DNA of 64,000 nt from Liolophura sinensis (GCF_032854445.1 NC_088304.1:27599732-27663731); one strand, 5' to 3'. Positions 11,701-21,559 are shown, counted from the stretch's first letter. Notes: a model not told the origin generated them from the sequence alone. Made by a program: numbers and translations.

Positions 11701-14700
11701 TACGTGTGTATCTCTGGTAAGTCATAAGGCATGGCGTAGGTTACACGAAAGCGCCATTTACACATAGCTGTCTTGACGACATAATGCATACAACGAAGTT
11801 TAAAACAGTACAGAGCGGCCAACAAACCAGAGCAGCGACCAGTGTGGAAGATGATGAAAGGTCACATATTACATGTATAACCACTGAATTCAGGCCTCTT
11901 GTCAGATGACCTCAATATGTTTTTTTTTTAATGTTCACACTTAAATAGTAGCAACTTAAATCATCCCTACAAATCATCCCTTTCTCAAATGTTGTATTGT
12001 TATCAAATTTAATAACCATTTACTTGAAAACAATGCACGAGAAATGCACTCGTGCAGAGGCCCTTTTCACAAATCCGTCCTGATGCTGCGTGAACCAACA
12101 TGTAACATGGTACTCTCAGTTCCTGTAATTCTGGTAGGCCTATTTATTTATTTGATTGATGTTTGCGCCGTACTCAAGAATATTTCTCTTATACGACGAG
12201 GACGACCAGCATTATGGTGGGAAGAAACCAGGCAAAGCCCGGTAAAAAAAAAAAAACCGCGCACATCCGCAGCTTGTTGGAAGAGCTTCCTAGGTCCAGA
12301 GGAAGCCAGCATGAGTTGGATTTGAACTCACAGCGACAACATTGGTGAGAGACTCCTGGGTCATTGCGCTGCGATGACATGCTAACCACCAGGTCCCCTC
12401 TTTTTTCGCTAAGGTAAGGCCTATAAGATTGCCATAGACTGATAGTTAGATGAATGTGTGAAACGGATCTTATTACAATTTTGGTGACCGAGTTGTGTGA
12501 CCGGATTCTCAAACCATTCGTATTGAGTTTTTTGTACGTACTACCATATTTATGTGACAAGGTAACACCGATAAGCCTTATCGGTATCATACACACCAAC
12601 ACAACGTAATGTGTAAAGTTCTTTGGACAAAGTCTGCTTAGTTTTGCGTTCATGTAACAACCATGACGTCGACTGGTTAGAGGTTGCCATGAAGCACGTA
12701 ACGACACAAGCGCAATACTAGCTTTCGTGAAAATATCACTAAGAAAGTGCAGAGCTCATAAAGCATCCTGGCTTATCATGAATGATCTGTTTTGACTTAT
12801 CCCAGGCCTGGCGATGGAAAGTAACTGTAGCCGACGAGGAGTGGCTGTCTCTTCGGACCAGAGATACGTATCCAGCCCCGGATATCCAGCACTCGTCATA
12901 GGCAGCTCAGTCTGCGCATGGCGAATACATCCACCAGCCGGATATGACGTAGATGTTTACGTTAGAGAATACCTGCACGTGGACAAATCAGATAAGCTGT
13001 TTGTAAGGATACGAGAGATGCTAAAAAATAAAGTTGGCAAGAAGCTGGAACGGACTTCTGAAAGGGGTCTAAAGTTCACGTTAAAAGGGGACATCGAGAT
13101 TTTAATGTTTACCCACGGGGCAGTAGGGGGCCATCGAGTCTGGATCGAGTACAGATGTGAGTTCACCTGATATACTTGCATTTCAGTGTATAAATGTTGG
13201 AACGAATGAATGAATGAAAGAATGAATAAATGAACATGGTTTTACGCAGCAGTATCAAGATTTGACACGCACTATAGTCATTGATAATACGACACTTTTG
13301 AAAAAGCATAAGGCAGTTAAAGCTTTTTAATAGTGTATTCTGTGGAGACCTGCTTCATTAATTTCTTTTTAGGTTATCAGAAGATATATAATTATACATT
13401 CAGTTCATTACCAAGAAAATTTCTTTGTGGATCTGTAGTTTCCGGATATCAACAAATGCAAAGCCATACTTAATGAATAGCAGATTTTATTAATACTTAC
13501 GTTTTGATTGTTCTATTGCACATGCGTATCTTGAACGTTTCAGTTGTGCGTGACACTACTTTGGATCACCTAAGACCTTTCAGCATGCCTAATCGGACAG
13601 ATTGTGGGACAGCCACTGGCAATTCCTCATTAAATACAGGTGAGTGTGCACACGCGCGATGACCTTGGCCCTTTTTCAGAGTTATCTCCCTGGTGCGCCA
13701 GGTGGCTATTAACCAATTACAAATAAAAACTGACGCTGCCTTAATTAGCTTTCAGCGTCGTTGGCGTATACACATGGCTATCAAAAACATTTCTGTGCGA
13801 GCAATTTGTTTTTTTTTAACTTTTCACTCTAAACCGTTGGCAAAATTCCACCAGTGCCCATCGGAATCTTTCAACATACTCTTTGATGTTTATAGTTACA
13901 TCACTGACAACGCGGGATAACAGAATACAGCGATTTCATAAGACTTCTGCAGAAACGTCGACGATGGCTGGCTTTTGGTCGACAGCTCCTTCAACCAACA
14001 CGTACGATGCAGAAGAGCAAGGTCAGTATGTTCAACAGTGTACATTTCTTTCTTCATTTTGTCTGTTCTTGTGCCAGTGGTGGTAGAACATCCCAGACAC
14101 TTACTGTTTCATTATTTCGGTGGCCTTGTGTTTAGAGGGTCCTACTCGAAGTCGGGAGACTCGGGATCAAACCCAGGTCGAGGTCCTACCATAGACGTTA
14201 AAAATGGCTCTTGTTGCCGCTGAGAGGTAAGGAAACCTGACCAAATGGCCGGGATTCACTGTAATGTGACTGGGTGGGGTGTCATGGCTGATCAGCATGG
14301 CGGCAGCACTTTAGCAGCATGGGCACAGTATATGTACACCCGCTTAATGACACCTAGTCGTCGTATGACTGAAAAACTGTTATGTATGACAATAAAACCT
14401 CATGTACATACCTACCCATTGGCATTTCGTTATTCTGGATATACCAGTGACTTTTACAGAAAACTGCATGTGCACATTCTGTGTTCATGCACATTCGACT
14501 GCCTTGGTCTTCGAATATATAGGTTTCGATAAAGTAGTTTTGCATGGATTTTAGTTTAACTGAGTTTTCTATTCGTGTTAACCACTTCTTCAGAAACATG
14601 TTCCTTGCTCGACAACAATTGGAAACAAATCCTAACCTATATAAAAATGTTGACTTTATCAACGCTTGAAGGAAATCTCGAAATAAACACTTTAGCCACA

Positions 14701-17700
14701 TGACAAATCCCAAGTAAAACAGTCCACAGAACATAGGACACCAGCACCCTCTGTGCTATTTTGTAGACTAAATTTTCTTCTGTGAAGGAGAAACGAGAAT
14801 TATATATTGAAAAGGTAAAATATATGCATTGTTAATTGGTCATGACACAAATATATCACTTTGTCACCCTTGAGACTTACACATGAATCCTTACCTGTGT
14901 ATTTTAGCGGTTGCTAAGTCGAACAAAGAGCTGTGCGCTCGGAAGCCTATGATCAATGAATAAAGCGTCACACGTCCAAATCCCCCTTCTGCTGGTTCGC
15001 CTGTACCCGAAAGTAGGGAGCTTTGTCGGGTAGCTGTAGGCCTAACACCGATAAGCTTAAACACCGTATCATATACGTAAAACGTTGCTATGTAAGGCAT
15101 AACACACCGGTACTGTAGTATATCTGAATGGAATTAAGTACTGTGTCCGCTTGCAAACGATTGGGAAACCAAAAATTGATTTCACAAATAATTACAAAAA
15201 AAATTACGCCGCTTCCACACTGGAATTATAAGGTGATTGTAACTTTTCGGAGTTATTATCGAAATCGGACGATAAATATAAATCGTACATAATGGTAATC
15301 TGTATTGATGCAAAACGTGTCAGTCGATGATTTTTTCTTGCCGTCATTTTCAAAAGAGTTGAACATCACAATGATTCAGCTGCTAACAACAACAGCATGT
15401 AGCATCGTTTTGAGACAATTAAGTTGCACATCTTTGCGAGCCGAGCCCAAAACTACGAACGAACAGTCTACATAAGGCTAGTATTTATATTTTATTGTGA
15501 TTTGTGGGCGATGCTAAATATTTAACACTAGTTCGACCCAATTATAATTTCTGGTTATAATTTACAACTAGCGTAGCTTACAATCCCTTCGAGAAGGAGG
15601 GTATCGATTGTAATGCTACGATCGTGATCATCTTAGGATCAAGAAACTGTCTCAGACAGAAGTTAGACTTAGTCTCTTTATCTTCAAAACCGTTTACCGC
15701 TCTAAAATTGTTTCTTATCTTAGAAACGTTTATTTTGATACTTAGAATTGGCCAAAAATTGAAATGAGACAACTGAAAATTATCGCTTAAGTTAAAAAAA
15801 AAATCTCAGTAATCACACCACAAGTTAAGATTATATCTGACTTAAGTCTGAGACTGCTTCGCGATCCCGGATCCTATATCCTCTTCTGTAATAACACGAC
15901 ATAAACCACAAGTTAAATGCTTTTTTATGTGTATGTCGTTAATTTCTTCTGACAGATGGAAACTCTAGTATTTGGAGAGCGGATATCCACATCGCTGATG
16001 GTAAAACGGACTTGAATGATACAATCGTACAGCGACAGTATGAAGCAGTTTCCGGTAAGTCACGTGACCAACCAATAACGCTGTACCATATATTTTTATT
16101 TTACATTCTGGTCTTATTTTAAAACCATGATCACATGACAGAGTCATGGTAGCCGCTACGAAAATTTTTTTACTTATTGCAAAGATAAAATGTGCAACTT
16201 GTAACAACGAGGCGCCTGGGGAGAATGCCCTCGTGAAGTATCTTACTAGATACTACAAGCTAACATTGGTATGGACTGTGTTAAGAGTTTCTTACTTTTC
16301 ATTATTGTGTGAAAGATGGGCGACAAATACAAGCGAATGAACTTAATAATTAATGATATTCAGCTGATTGCACTGTGTGAGGCAGCTAGAGTTACTTCCC
16401 CTTAACAAAAGACAATTTACTTGTTTCAAGCTTTTCACTAATCCATGTTATTATCAATTTTCTAGAATTTATTTTCGGTCTGGCTAGAGTCAAATGTGAA
16501 ATATATTTGACAATGCAATACTTTTTATCCGAAATCATTGGAAAGGTTTTTTCTGTTCAGACAGAAAGAAACAAATCTTTTGTAGAGTACATTTTTTTGG
16601 CTCTTGGCCACTTTCATCATTCACATATTTTTACTTTTGTTTCCAAAAAAAAACAGAATACTCATTTATATTTGATTTCGCAAACATATATCAAATACCA
16701 ATACATGCGTTACTCTCGCCTCCACTTTGCTCGTGGCGTTCGTGTTGAATACAATCGCCACGTTTGAAATACTCGTATAAACAGTATACCAACCAAATAC
16801 GCAACTGAGATATATACTTGGTTAATAACAACTTTCAAACGGAATCAATTCACAATCAATTAAAACGAAAAATGACCCATTTGTCAAGTTCAAAACATTC
16901 CTACAGTTTTCCAGAGCCATCAACAACTTTTGATTGCTTCTCCTGATAGGCTTCTGTCCTAATTGCTTATACTTTATACATTTTCTTCGATCTGTGTTGG
17001 TTTCTAGTGAACGTTGCTTTGGAATTTCTTTTCCATGTGTTGGTTGGCTTTATTCTGATGGTGATACTTGTAAACTTGAAGCATATCCCAGCAACGTTAG
17101 TTTACATTCACAATTGTCTTCATTTTCACCTACATGTTTGTGACAAATCCTTGTTCTAAAGTGCTGTGGATAGAACAGCCAGTTTACAGCTGGAGATTCA
17201 CGCTTTGCTTGTATACGTGATTTATTTGGTTGGTGTTTTACACTGTGCTTACATACGTTTACAATATTATTCATCATTTTAGCCGATTTAATTTTACCTT
17301 CAAAAAGTGCATTATGTGAAAAAAAAAATGTCTCTGCAAACTGCGTAAAAGTGTTTCACAAGCAGAGAATGTATGGATGACATCTCCTAATACAAAGGGA
17401 TATTATTCGCTTTTTTGCTTTAGAAATTAGATTTGATATTTATTTATTTATTTATTTGATTGATGTTTTACGCCGCACTCAGGAATATTTCACTAAAACG
17501 GCGGCAGCCAGCATTATGGTGAGAGGAAGCCCGGCACATTTGACGTCACACAAATGCGACGGCCAATCCTTCGTTTATTGACCAGGGACGCCTCTCATAG
17601 TTGGCATATACCAATGTTTGTAATATGTCACCTACATTGTATTCCATCAATAATTGATGCAAGGGAAATTTTGTTAATTGGTTTCCAAAAAGGGCTGTTT

Positions 17701-20700
17701 ATTTCCGGTTTCCGGTTTCCCCAACCTGTAAATCTGACCACCGGCATTTAAACACATTTCAATAAACATATACCGATATGCATTCTATCCCTAATAAACA
17801 ACGGCACACCAGCAAATAAAAAATGCATTTATTATTTTTATCTTTGAAGTTTGACTGTGTTTTGTTCACACGCAGACAAGTGCGCAGTCCTTACATATAC
17901 AGCTGATTACAATCAAGTACAAACAAATCTCGAACCTACAATGATCCATTTTTAGCAAGACAGCATTTAAGTAGTTTTGAATATTTTACATCATTATTTT
18001 TTATAGCTTTGCTCAGTAAAAGAAATGTTGCTTTGTGCAAGCAGTTGACCCCATTACATCAGCGGCCCAATTGTTACTCCCATATTGATGACGTGAGGGG
18101 ATGCTTTTCCAGCCTCGGATTAAATAATATCGTAACCAATACTATTTTTATTTTTTGCTTAAAGTCAGGTTACACTAAGTTCTAGTAACATGGTTCTTTG
18201 TGGTCATTTTTACGTTCTTGGCCAATTAGTTTCCCCAAGGCCAGATGCGCCTGTATATAGAAGACAAAGCACCGAGTTTCTCCGATTGAATATTGTGATG
18301 AAATGCGTTATAGAAGGGAGACAACCCTGGTGGTAATAACTGATTAGACCGCCAGAAGAAAACTCTCCCTCGTACCACTTTGCCATCAGTGATCATTTCA
18401 GGTGGAACTACGAAGTCGATTTTAGCCATTGGTTAAAAAACAAAAAAACAAGACACTCTAAATTAGCGCGGTATAATGCGGCAAAAATTATAATTCTTGC
18501 AAAGAATTATTGGCTAAAAACAACGAAAATGACATGTTTTTATTTTCAAAAGTTAATACTATGCGAAAGTTAATTTCACATAGTATTAAAGCATGTATTA
18601 CGTTTATGAAAGCAGTTTCGTTTGCATACGATTTGTTGCTTGTATAATGTGTAGCTGATTGGGAAGAACAACAGTTGTTAAAGATAAAAGTTGATAACTG
18701 CACTACATATTTTGCTATATGGATTCCGATTGGTGAAAATGAGATGGAGAAATGATAGGCTTCCATTTACTGAACCTCTTCGCGCTGTTTTATTTTTCAG
18801 ATCTGCCAATAATAATCGCCAGCTGTGTTGTCGGATTAGTGTTTACCGTTACGTTGATATGCATCGTAAAGAAATGCAAGTAAGTTGGGTTAAATATAAT
18901 TAAAGACGTACAGCATAGAATGTAAGATCAGGGCAGCGAGAAAAGTTCCCACCTAACCGGTGAAATACACCCTCTTGTCAATTCACCTCATTTAAGGTTT
19001 TATTTTAAATGTTCATGTAGATAATAAACGTTGACAAATTACACTCCCCCTATCACCATGGCTAAAGCAGAATTACGTAAGAAGAAAATGCAGTAATGTT
19101 AGTTGCAATTTATTACACGTCACTGGTCTAGAAATACTCAAAGGCCTGTGTTGTCATCACATTTAACATACAACCACATTAAAACAATGCGAATGGACCA
19201 GGCTGCGGGGAAGCTTAGTTCATCAGCAGAGTCCTGATTTATGCATAAATACACTATAATTAAAAACACTATAGGATTACAGCTTAACGTACAGTGAGAC
19301 CAGAGCAGCGAAAACAGTGTGATAGTTGGCAAATTGCCATATTAAAAACAAAAAATGACAGCATTAGGTTAAATCGAAAGACCGGTATATCATGAAATCA
19401 GGGAAATACGAGTCTTTAAGTTAAATATGGAGACTCCAAAATCGGCAGCATGGAGAGTGAAACTAGGGCTGACAAATGGTCACGTGTATACTGGTAAAAT
19501 CCGATCTATTTCATAACATTCATGAAATCATGTGTGAATCAGAAAGTTAAATTTAATAGGTAGATTCATTAGATCATGACAACAACAATTATTTTATGAT
19601 TCAGTTATGTTAAATATCGAAAGTACTTTCATAAAATCATGAAAACAACAGTTACTGGTAAATATCAAGAGAACATTCATGAAGTCATGAGCAAATTCTT
19701 ACTGGATGTCTGTATCAGTAATTGAAATATCACGAGTATTTTCATGATATCCTGAAAATCACAATACCTACTGTGTTAATCATTAAAATCATGAGCATGA
19801 TGTGTCAAATAGAAAGAGAGAAATCGTGAAAACAATGGCTTTTATGTGAACTTACTAGACATGATATTATGGTGAGCGGGGGCCTACGGGGCCGAGGTGG
19901 TTAGAGTGAAAGCGCAGCACAATGACTTCTGACCAATACGGTCAGTGTGGGTTGCCCACGCTGTCTTCCTCTCCGGTCGTACGTGGAATGGTCTCTCAGC
20001 AACTTCCGGATGGTCGTGAGTTTCCTCCCTGTTCGGTTTCCTCCCACCATATTGCTGGGTGCTATTCCATAGGTGAAATATTCTTGATAACGGCGTAAAA
20101 CACTAATCCGATAAATAAAAAATAAATAAATAAATAAATATTAGAGCATGCGCACGGTGTTGTACAAGCTCTGCTGTTACCGAATGAATCAAACCGTTGC
20201 AAAATTGCAGTAATGGAAATCTTGAGTGGATATAATCTGAGTGCATCTATCAAGCGGGGCCTCACCGACCCCTATTGGGATAATTGTGTATTCCCAGAAT
20301 TATGTTGTATCATCTGGGCGCACATTTAACATGAAAGGGTCTGTGTGAAATGGTTTTACTTGAGATTGCAATCATTACACCAAGCATAGCTTGAAACTAA
20401 AAAAAAAAGCAGAGGTGGATTTGTTTTTTCCAAACATCGCATATTTCTTTTAATAGAGATTTTCTTTTTTTTTAATGAATTATGTTGTTTTTGTCTAAGG
20501 TGTTTCTCAGTAATTACTACTTCATTCTCTCTTCGTTTGCAGAAGAAGAAAAAAGCCGTGTCAGCGCCCAGGCCCGGATACCGTCAGTGTTGCATCAGAG
20601 AGAGGCTTACTGGCGTGCACTCCAACACAGCGACGCTGTCATTTTGTCATAAACTCTGCCAACGTTGGCACCAGTGCAGATCCATCCGCGAGCACGGGAC

Positions 20701-20891
20701 ACAACGTAGTGCTGTCTGAAAATATTGATATGATGCAAGAACCATGTAATCCCGATAAAAGAGGCATCTCAGTCCTCGAGCGTCATTCATATCAACAGGA
20801 ATTGGATTTAAATCCGATCGACTTCACGAAATATATCATATCAAACCAACAAAATATGGCGGACAGTCAGTACAGCGAGCATGGCGTGTAG
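2666..20891 (+). CDS. SUEL-lectin/CUB single-pass membrane receptor-like protein, 8 coding exons
   Basis: Spliced model: 2666-2744, 11426-11716, 12806-13156, 13544-13639, 13953-14021, 15956-16054, 18801-18879, 20543-20891. These add to 1413 nt, or 470 codons plus a TAG. Every intron has AG and GT borders with GTAAG/GTGAG/GTCAG donors, and phases match throughout (1,1,1,1,1,1,2). Predicted order by residue: signal peptide 1-26, SUEL-type lectin domain about 32-122, CUB domain about 129-240, Ser/Thr-rich stalk 241-329, membrane span about 331-351, cytoplasmic tail to 470. SUEL domains bind sugars in many invertebrate lectins and adhesion GPCRs, and CUB domains are extracellular binding modules. 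The protein therefore probably sits in the plasma membrane and binds a glycan or protein ligand, but this is inferred. I recognise no named orthologue. The model was built by eye; an extra small cassette exon could be missing, especially in the 16055-18800 intron. Confidence 0.85.
5015..5096 (+). repeat. R2 interspersed repeat fragment
   Basis: Shares ATTTTCGTATACCAGCCGTC and a following ...AAGACCATTTCCCAAAATGA stretch with 28921-28996 (about 80% similar by eye). Family unknown. Confidence 0.5.
6055..6345 (+). repeat. R1 interspersed repeat, long copy
   Basis: Carries the R1 signature GGCAAATGGTCACACGTAAC, then a CGGCCTCTTGTCAATTTAC block, a TTCTAACTGTTCATGTAAAT block and a GTCATCACATTTAACATA block near the end. 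The same order is found at 18912-19215 and 48070-48420. No coding frame and no clear terminal repeats; class unknown. Confidence 0.8.
7130..7255 (-). repeat. R1 fragment, diverged
   Basis: The reverse complement shows the R1 blocks for the AACCGGTTAAATACAGCC region and the flanking GCAGCGAG/GATAGCTGG head. Old, partial copy. Confidence 0.5.
10570..10895 (+). repeat. Tandem array, 43-bp T-rich unit, about 7 copies
   Basis: CTCTCTTCC recurs at 10612, 10655, 10698, 10741, 10784, 10828 and 10871 (43, once 44, bases apart). Two subtypes mostly alternate, one with ATTTTCACCATG and one with TTTTTTCACTATG, so there is an 86-bp higher-order unit. Long poly-Phe and poly-Lys reading frames across it are artefacts. 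Confidence 0.92.
11080..11318 (+). repeat. Tandem array, 35-bp unit, degenerate, about 6-7 copies
   Basis: GTGTATGGAACCTTCAATG-like motifs start at 11117, 11152, 11187, 11227, 11262 and 11297, spaced 35 bases apart except for one 40-base step. The array ends about 110 bases before receptor exon 2. Confidence 0.85.
11426..11716 (+). CDS. Receptor gene exon 2: SUEL-type (rhamnose-binding-lectin-like) domain
   Basis: A pyrimidine tract (GTTGTTTTTTTGCAG) precedes the exon, which ends TCTG|GTAAGT, phase 1 at both ends. It encodes 97 residues with nine cysteines in SUEL-like order: a leading cysteine pair, LLCQAGSVILIQEVMC, a central NC, then VTRICSGRQYC, a late FC and a closing VSYVC. The pattern hydrophobic-x-C-x-x-G-x-I-x-I followed by V-x-x-x-C-x-G-x-x-C is the family hallmark. 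The sugar-contact motifs of classical rhamnose-binding lectins (YGR after the first strand, and DPC before the last) are absent: VMCRD and QFCPNG stand in their place. The fold is likely kept, while rhamnose or galactose binding is doubtful. A single copy of the domain occurs here, whereas soluble fish lectins often have two or three. Confidence 0.88.
11808..11990 (+). repeat. R1 fragment
   Basis: Shows the CCAGAGCAGCGACCAGTGTG head, an AGGCCTCTTGTCA block and an ATGTTCACACTTAAATAGTAGCAA block in R1 order, with small deletions. Confidence 0.6.
12140..12403 (-). mobile_element. SINE, near full length, minus orientation
   Basis: From left to right: the (AAATA)n-side tail as TATTTATTTATTTGATTGAT, the conserved core GCCGTACTCAAGAATATTTC, a CAGCATTATGGTGGGAAGAAA block, and the tRNA-like head with its B-box complement (TTGGATTTGAACTCACAG). 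Lies in the intron between receptor exons 2 and 3. Confidence 0.85.
12806..13156 (+). CDS. Receptor gene exon 3: CUB domain
   Basis: Acceptor TTATCCCAG, donor AGAT|GTGAGT, phase 1 at both ends, 117 residues. The segment begins with a cysteine (NCSRRG), runs into SSPGYP, the typical CUB turn, then VCAWRIHPPAGYDVDVYV, with the Cys-x-Trp-x-Ile pattern of the second CUB strand. It ends with LKFTLKGDIEILMFTH and a GGHRVWIEYR strand equivalent to the usual G-F-x-A-x-Y end. The length fits a CUB domain (about 110 residues). Only the first disulphide pair is visible; the second pair usual in CUB domains is missing, as in some two-cysteine CUBs. A lysine/arginine-rich stretch in the middle (about residues 195-210 of the protein) is unusual. 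Reading through the donor would give a Cys and then a stop codon 11 bases past the exon end. Confidence 0.88.
13544..13639 (+). CDS. Receptor gene exon 4: stalk segment with two N-glycosylation sites
   Basis: Acceptor AACGTTTCAG, donor ACAG|GTGAGT, phase 1 at both ends, 32 residues. The peptide is polar and low in hydrophobic residues and carries two N-glycosylation sequons (NRT and NSS) and several Ser/Thr, as expected for an extracellular linker. No domain is recognised. Perfect phase match with exons 3 and 5 and consensus borders support it. It follows the CUB exon after a 387-bp intron. Confidence 0.72.
13953..14021 (+). CDS. Receptor gene exon 5: short Ser/Thr-rich stalk segment
   Basis: Acceptor AGACTTCTGCAG, donor CAAG|GTCAGT, phase 1 at both ends, 23 residues rich in Thr/Ser/Ala (ETSTMAGFWSTAPSTNTYDA). 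It looks like an O-glycosylated mucin-type linker. The acceptor tract is weak and the donor is GTCAGT rather than GTAAGT, so the exon may be alternatively used or wrong. Leaving it out keeps the reading frame. Confidence 0.55.
14105..14350 (+). mobile_element. tRNA-derived SINE of a second family
   Basis: A tRNA-like head (GGTGGCCTTGTGTTTAGAGG as A-box region, GGGATCAAACCCAGG as B-box) is followed by a body (ATAGACGTTAAAAATGGCTC) unlike the main SINE. Boundaries are approximate. Confidence 0.55.
15956..16054 (+). CDS. Receptor gene exon 6: membrane-proximal stalk segment
   Basis: Acceptor AATTTCTTCTGACAG, donor TCCG|GTAAGT (a full consensus donor), phase 1 at both ends, 33 residues. It contains an NSS glycosylation sequon near its start and an acidic/polar composition (ADIHIADGKTDLNDT). 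No cysteines and no recognised domain. It directly precedes the membrane-span exon in the model, so it would form the juxtamembrane stalk. Confidence 0.72.
17437..17545 (-). mobile_element. SINE, 3' half only
   Basis: TTTATTTATTTATTTGATTG tail, TTTTACGCCGCACTCAGGAA core and CAGCATTATGGTGAGAGGAA block; head missing. Confidence 0.85.
17705..17775 (+). mobile_element. SINE fragment, diverged
   Basis: CGGTTTCCCCAACCTGTAAATC followed by a decayed core resembles the CGGTTTCCTCCACC-to-core region of other copies here. Confidence 0.4.
18801..18879 (+). CDS. Receptor gene exon 7: transmembrane segment
   Basis: A strong pyrimidine-rich acceptor (GCTGTTTTATTTTTCAG) opens the exon in phase 1, and it ends TGCAA|GTAAGT in phase 2. 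It encodes about 20 hydrophobic residues (LPIIIASCVVGLVFTVTLIC) followed at once by IVKKC, then continued by KRRKK from exon 8. This is a classic type I membrane span with a basic stop-transfer anchor on the cytoplasmic side. The glycine and small residues could allow helix packing. Confidence 0.85.
18912..19215 (+). repeat. R1 interspersed repeat, long copy
   Basis: TAACCGGTGAAATACACCCT, CTCTTGTCAATTCACCTC, TGTTCATGTAG and TTGTCATCACATTTAACATA blocks in the same order as at 6055-6345. Extra R1-head fragments follow at 19291-19345 and 19455-19503. Lies in the last receptor intron. Confidence 0.8.
19380..19845. repeat. Degenerate tandem repeat, about 45-65 bp spacing
   Basis: TTCATNAAATCATGANAACAAC-like motifs recur near 19514, 19566, 19628, 19675, 19739, 19783 and 19818 with AATATCGA-type spacers. 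The copies are old and of variable length. Confidence 0.6.
19880..20140 (+). mobile_element. SINE, full length
   Basis: Head GGGGCCGAGGTGGTTAGAGT, GGTCGTACGTGGAATGGTCT, core GTGAAATATTCTTGATAACG, and an (AATA)n tail ending near 20140. Lies in the last intron of the receptor gene. Confidence 0.88.
20543..20891 (+). CDS. Receptor gene exon 8: cytoplasmic tail and stop codon
   Basis: Acceptor CTTCGTTTGCAG, entered in phase 2; 348 nt of open frame run to TAG at 20889-20891. The segment starts with the basic KRRKK anchor and continues as a ~110-residue polar tail without a recognised domain. It has three tyrosines near the C-terminus, in the contexts HSYQQE, TKYIIS and SQYSEH, and a leucine pair after an acidic residue (SERGLL). 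None is a perfect ITIM, ITAM or YxxPhi motif, so a signalling or endocytic role is only possible. Two other frames also stay open over part of the exon (20537-20719 is one such shadow) but do not match the phase of exon 7. Confidence 0.82.
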
Positions 20892-21446
20892 CCCCAGGCT
20901 TTGGTCCAACACAAAGCTGATTGTCTTTGTAAAGTCTGATACAAGTTCATTGATCAGTTCTCATGTTCATCATCACACAGAATCACACGAAGTTAACGTT
21001 TTGTAAATATGTCCAGAAGCCGGCCAGCGCCATTGTTAGTACAACATTTTCAAAAGAATTGCTATTAAGAGAAACCGTCTTGCAAGGGCGAATCGAGACC
21101 AAGCTAAACTGACCTTGGTTCTTCGGACCATCTTGTTCACAAATCGTCTCTCCTAAAGGCATCGATGAATAGTAAACTGCGCAGCTTAGGCCTGAATCAC
21201 TGAAGGCATTGCGGAATATTTGAGGGAAATGTTTTGACCATGGCTCTGGCCGGTTTCCATAGATATGTCCTTTGAAGTAGACATAATATATTGTTTCATC
21301 GAGAGTATTTGCGAAAAAGTGAATAGGTGTATATATTTCTTTCTAACTAATATATTAGTTTTGTATATATTTTTCCATAATTTTTTTGTTTTATTCACAG
21401 GGTAGATGCGAACTAACAAATTCCATGGCTGTGTTTGAAAAATAAA
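20892..21446 (+). other. Probable 3' UTR of the receptor gene, poly(A) signal AATAAA at 21441
   Basis: The 550 bases after the stop codon hold no coding exon. The first canonical AATAAA is at 21441-21446, which would give a 3' UTR of roughly 570 bases. A full-length SINE begins about 110 bases further on. Placement of the transcript end is inferred. Confidence 0.4.
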
Positions 21447-21559
21447 TATAATCAATATATCCAGAATTCAGTTCGTTGATCAGTTTGAACTTTTTTCGCT
21501 TACCTTATATCAGTTTTGGGGTTAAATTTTCGAATACAGGTCAAATTCTAAAGCAACTC

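Larger units (their letters stand above)
16055..18800 (+). other. Intron 6 of the receptor gene
   Basis: Holds two SINE fragments (17437-17545 and 17705-17775) and a short inverted repeat (18553-18589: 11-bp perfect arms TTAATACTATG/CATAGTATTAA with a 15-base loop). No phase-compatible cassette exon was found by eye. Confidence 0.5.

Noticed and set aside
14897-15100. Minus-strand frame ending in a CACAG|GTAAGG donor inside a receptor intron
   Set aside because: A single good donor without acceptor, domain or partner exon; probably chance or repeat-derived.
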